Below, one piece after another: positions 6,111 to 8,144 of a stretch of 8,144 nucleotides of DNA. Source of the stretch: JAAKFL01 sp964629645 (GTDB lineage: Bacteria; Chlamydiota; Chlamydiia; Chlamydiales; SLFE01). The notes under the pieces were generated by a model that saw only the letters and a list, made by a program, of their open reading frames with translations, did no database searches and was not told where the DNA came from. The DNA is taken from positions 1-8,144 of the forward strand of contig CAZVSU010000091.1 in NCBI GenBank assembly GCA_964629645.1, written 5' to 3'. The first letter of the stretch is position 1, and each line of letters starts with the position of its first letter. The translations under genes were made by a program, and so were the position numbers.

Positions 6111-7508
6111 TTAAAGCCATATTTTTTGGCGCAAGAGCGTCATAACATCGATCGGATTGTCTCTGATCGTAATCGGATCGCTTTTAGGGTTGATGACCAA
6201 TATCCCGTCAGAATTGAATTCGAAAGGTATCTTCAATGCTTGAAGCCGCGCCTCGATTTGCTCGATTTTCTCAGAAGTTTCCCACATCCACCAGGAAGCT
6301 TCGGCGACTTCCGAGGCCCGAGAATCGAGATTTATGAGCGCCATCAGGCTTAAGAGATACGTTAAGCGGGGGTCATTTTCACCATGAATCGGGGCATCCG
6401 GGTAAGTTTCGTTGAATTGTGCAAGATACGCCTCATCTGACCAATCCCCCTTGCCGGAGAATCTTTTCCACATCTCGTCTATCAGAATTTTATCTCCGGG
6501 AGAGCGCGTGGAATTAATATCGAGCCAAGTGGTCAGCATTGACGCTAACTGTTTAAGATCCATTTCGATCTGCGCATTGTCTGTCTCTTGTTTGGCAGAG
6601 CCTGTCAACTGCTCGTTGGCATGGCCGATGAAGCGACGAACGGGCTGGGCAACAGCTCTCAGTTCCTCCATATGATCTTCGTGTCTGCGAGAAACGCGAA
6701 TATAGAGATCTGCGATGATATGAATAAAATGATCGTGGGTGAACTCCGAACCTGAAGACAGGATTAGTTTGCCGTCCAAGAGGGTATCAATGAACTCAAG
6801 ATCTTCGGCTGTTCCGGCAGACGCGGTCACCTGAAAACCTTTAAGCGGATGATCTGAAGGGTCGCTTGCTTGATCGAGCATCGTGGCTGCGTTGGCGTTG
6901 AGAGATTCGGCATCGGGCAGGGTGATTTCACCCTCTGTTTCATTAAGTTCATACCCCAGTTTGTTCATTAATTCCTGGGTGCCAACATGCCTTTCCTTTA
7001 ACCGAATAGCTTCAATGGCAGCATTGGCTGTTGAGAAACCAAAAACAACTGCAGGAAAAACGTCTTTGTTCATTTGATCTTGCTTTTCCCGATCGAGCGC
7101 TTTGTCTTTAAAGACATATTTTTTTCCGTGTTCATCAGATATCACGCGCACTAATTTGTAAAGTCCGGGATCTTTGAGAGTGTCTGCCTCCCCGGACGTC
7201 TCCCCGCCCTCTGTGGCTTGCACTCGAATGCTTTCAATTTTTTGAAGGGCCCGGTCGATCTCTTTGTCGAGTTGATTGATCTTACCTTCATACGCCTTAT
7301 CAATGAGCGGCTGAGATTCTTGGCTTGCAGCATGTTTGAGTTCAGGTTTTAGCTGTTCATCGACGATTTTGCGTAAGTTGGCGACTGCTTTTTCTTGTTT
7401 CTCGAGCTGGGACTCACTGAGCGTATTCCCTTCTTTTTGCATAGCCGCCAATTGTGTATGAATGGATGCTATCTCTGTTTGAATGCGCTCGATAGGATTG
7501 ACGTTCAT
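6111..7508 (-). CDS. Hypothetical soluble protein with N-terminal coiled coil
   Basis: This gene encodes 465 residues that match no family I can name. The first 100 or so residues are rich in Glu, Lys, Gln and Leu in a helical pattern (for example around SESQLEKQEKAVANLRKIVD and INQLDKEIDRALQKIESIR) and probably form a coiled coil. A Gly/Glu-rich hinge (about 99-112) leads into a mixed alpha/beta region, including HGKKYVFKDKALD (127-139). The C-terminal half is mostly helical, with a Trp-rich patch ASWWMWET at 404-411. There is no signal peptide, membrane segment or enzyme motif. The start is well supported: GAGGAGA (7513-7519) lies a few bases before the ATG at 7506-7508, the best ribosome binding site in the window. 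It converges on the SulP gene with 21 bases between stops. The composition would suit a secreted effector or structural protein, but nothing shows this directly. Confidence 0.85.
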   Translation of the reverse strand: MNVNPIERIQTEIASIHTQLAAMQKEGNTLSESQLEKQEKAVANLRKIVDEQLKPELKHAASQESQPLIDKAYEGKINQLDKEIDRALQKIESIRVQATEGGETSGEADTLKDPGLYKLVRVISDEHGKKYVFKDKALDREKQDQMNKDVFPAVVFGFSTANAAIEAIRLKERHVGTQELMNKLGYELNETEGEITLPDAESLNANAATMLDQASDPSDHPLKGFQVTASAGTAEDLEFIDTLLDGKLILSSGSEFTHDHFIHIIADLYIRVSRRHEDHMEELRAVAQPVRRFIGHANEQLTGSAKQETDNAQIEMDLKQLASMLTTWLDINSTRSPGDKILIDEMWKRFSGKGDWSDEAYLAQFNETYPDAPIHGENDPRLTYLLSLMALINLDSRASEVAEASWWMWETSEKIEQIEARLQALKIPFEFNSDGILVINPKSDPITIRDNPIDVMTLLRQKIWL

Positions 7509-7550
7509 AAATTCTCCTCAATTAATTGACTTTTGCAAATGTGGAAATAA

Positions 7551-7568
7551 CGCACTTTTCAAAGTGCG
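7551..7568. repeat. Short perfect inverted repeat upstream of the 465-residue gene
   Basis: CGCACTT (7551-7557) and AAGTGCG (7562-7568) form a perfect 7-bp stem around four bases (8 bp if the loop shrinks to two). On the minus strand it is followed by TTATTT, so it could be a weak terminator for the broken gene at 7634-7939. It also lies 43 bases upstream of the 465-residue gene's ATG, where an operator or promoter element could sit. The sequence does not decide between these. Confidence 0.35.
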
Positions 7569-7633
7569 AATCGCATGCCAATTCAAAGCGGCTGTTTGCG
7601 AGGCTTTCATCAAAAAAAGAGTGGGTCAGACGC

Positions 7634-7939
7634 TCAGTGTGTCGTTTTTTTAGGGGAAGGGGAAATCTGATAACAGTCCTCTAGGGCGTAAGACTCTCGC
7701 TGAATTCCACCCGCGGCATCGCAGTATTCGAAAGGGGCTTTTGAAGAGTAGGAGATCAAAGAGCCGTTGTAGGGGGTCTCGCTTTCTATTTCTTTGGAGA
7801 CAAGGGCCACGCCAAGTTCATCTGCTCTTTCTTTTGCAAACTCAAAAAGGGCTGTTTTGTACAGCGCTGTTGCGGGATAGATCCGCTCAAAGAAGAGGAC
7901 AGGTTTTTGGCTTTTATCATCTTTCGCCGAAAGACCCCT
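7634..7939 (-). pseudogene. 5'-broken hypothetical gene next to an IS200/IS605-type element
   Basis: One minus-strand frame is open for 101 codons and ends at a TGA at 7634-7636. It is clearly protein-like (PVLFFERIYPATALYKTALF, then EFAKERADELGVALVSKEIE, then ISYSSKAPFEYCDAAGG). It has no usable start codon: the first in-frame codon follows a stop at 7940-7942, and the region from there to the valine-rich centre has no ATG, GTG or TTG. The 5' end is therefore missing or out of frame. A competing open frame upstream (to 7995) could be the original beginning if a one-base shift occurred near 7925-7940. The transposase end begins only 65 bases upstream, so disruption by the insertion sequence is a natural explanation. 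The protein family is not recognised. Translation from an unseen start, or a spliced-in piece of a longer gene beyond the element, remains possible. Confidence 0.55.
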
Positions 7940-7967
7940 TCATTCATGTAGGGGATGAAAGGCGAAA
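7922..7967. repeat. Long imperfect inverted repeat at the junction with the IS element
   Basis: TTTCGCC (7922-7928) pairs with GGCGAAA (7961-7967), and inside it CCCCT (7935-7939) pairs with AGGGG (7950-7954). The two stems are separated by six unpaired bases on each side, with a ten-base loop. It overlaps the start of the broken gene at 7634-7939 and lies 10 bases from the IS-end hairpin. It may be part of the element's right end, or a structure at the insertion target. Confidence 0.45.
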
Positions 7968-7976
7968 AAGAGCCTT

Positions 7977-8144
7977 TGTTGTTTTTTAACAACATTGACT
8001 CTTTTAGTTTTCTGGCCTTGTCTGGCTCTCAATGTATTTTTTGATCGTTTCTATAGGAGCTCCTCCGCATGAGCCTGCAAAATAGCTTGGCGACCAGAGG
8101 GCGCTTTTTTTGCAAAGCCGGTGAAGCTGAGGATAATCCCTTCT
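7977..8144 (-). mobile_element. End of an IS200/IS605-family insertion sequence (partial)
   Basis: The window runs into the transposase end of an IS200/IS605-type element. After the tnpA stop (8004-8006), a perfect hairpin with arms TGTTGTT (7977-7983) and AACAACA (7988-7994) and a four-base loop begins 9 bases downstream. Elements of this family end in subterminal hairpins recognised as single strands and carry no long terminal inverted repeats, so this fits a right-end structure. The exact boundary cannot be fixed from one copy; it probably lies a little beyond 7977 towards lower coordinates. The left end is outside the window. Confidence 0.6.
8004..8144 (-). CDS. tnpA: IS200/IS605-family transposase TnpA, C-terminal part (partial)
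   Basis: The last 46 codons of a single-strand-specific Y1 HUH transposase run off the right edge of the window. The visible part contains ALWSPSYFAGSCGGAPIETI followed by KKYIESQ, closely matching the conserved end of IS200-like TnpA proteins. There the tyrosine of KKYIESQ is the catalytic nucleophile and the glutamine four positions later is part of the metal site. Both are present. The HUH motif would lie upstream, outside the window, so activity cannot be judged. The stop (TAA, 8004-8006) is intact and the C-terminal tail is of ordinary length. No tnpB is visible downstream. Confidence 0.9.
   Translation of the reverse strand, partial: RRDYPQLHRLCKKSALWSPSYFAGSCGGAPIETIKKYIESQTRPEN

Noticed and set aside
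7551..7568. The 7-bp inverted repeat as a firm terminator
   Set aside because: The T tract is interrupted (TTATTT), so it is recorded only as an inverted repeat.
7786..7995. A 69-codon minus-strand open frame beginning with ATG
   Set aside because: Most of it overlaps the more protein-like frame at 7634-7939 in another phase. Only its first 20 or so codons might be real, as a frameshifted beginning of that gene or as part of the insertion sequence.
1..8144. CRISPR arrays, tRNA or rRNA genes, toxin-antitoxin pairs, defence systems
   Set aside because: No short regularly spaced repeats, no cloverleaf or rRNA-like segments, and no recognisable toxin, nuclease or restriction motifs were seen on either strand.

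Overview
The window looks like a piece of a bacterial chromosome of moderate GC content, probably from a Chlamydia-like (environmental chlamydial) obligate intracellular bacterium. That assignment is an inference. It rests on the general look of Der, on several orphan proteins with no recognisable family, and on one repeat protein with a eukaryotic-type nuclear-localisation motif. No rRNA, tRNA or CRISPR array is visible.

Layout from left to right: (1) The last 32 codons of an unidentified plus-strand gene (2-100). (2) A short minus-strand remnant of an amidase-signature enzyme (about 178-291), stranded without its gene. (3) A minus-strand gene for a 485-residue tryptophan-rich repeat protein (365-1822). 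It has three W-x3-W-x(25-26)-W-x13-W modules, two of which carry an H-x2-H-x4-C-x-C motif. It also has a basic linker containing PKKRKV and an acidic C-terminal tail. (4) A 470-base gap (1823-2292) with no convincing protein gene. It holds a promoter for the repeat protein and a self-contained promoter-to-terminator unit (about 2174 to 2027, minus strand) that looks like a small non-coding RNA, with palindromic boxes upstream. (5) A small hydrophobic membrane protein (2293-2721, minus), with its own consensus-like promoter whose -35 box overlaps the der stop codon. (6) der/engA (2779-4122, minus), the double-GTPase ribosome assembly factor. (7) Divergent from der, a SulP-family anion transporter with a C-terminal STAS domain (4221-6089, plus). 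(8) Convergent with it, an unrecognised 465-residue soluble, coiled-coil protein (6111-7508, minus). (9) A 5'-broken hypothetical gene (7634-7939, minus). (10) The 3' end of an IS200/IS605-type tnpA (8004-8144, minus) running off the window, with a hairpin just past its stop codon.

der and the transporter are ordinary housekeeping or transport genes. They share a 98-base divergent intergenic region. The rest is accessory: decayed gene pieces, a mobile-element end, and unidentified proteins. The most interesting item is the 485-residue repeat protein. Its architecture (repeat modules, basic nuclear-targeting-like segment, acidic tail) resembles that of a secreted protein acting in the host nucleus. 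The candidate small RNA next to it comes second.
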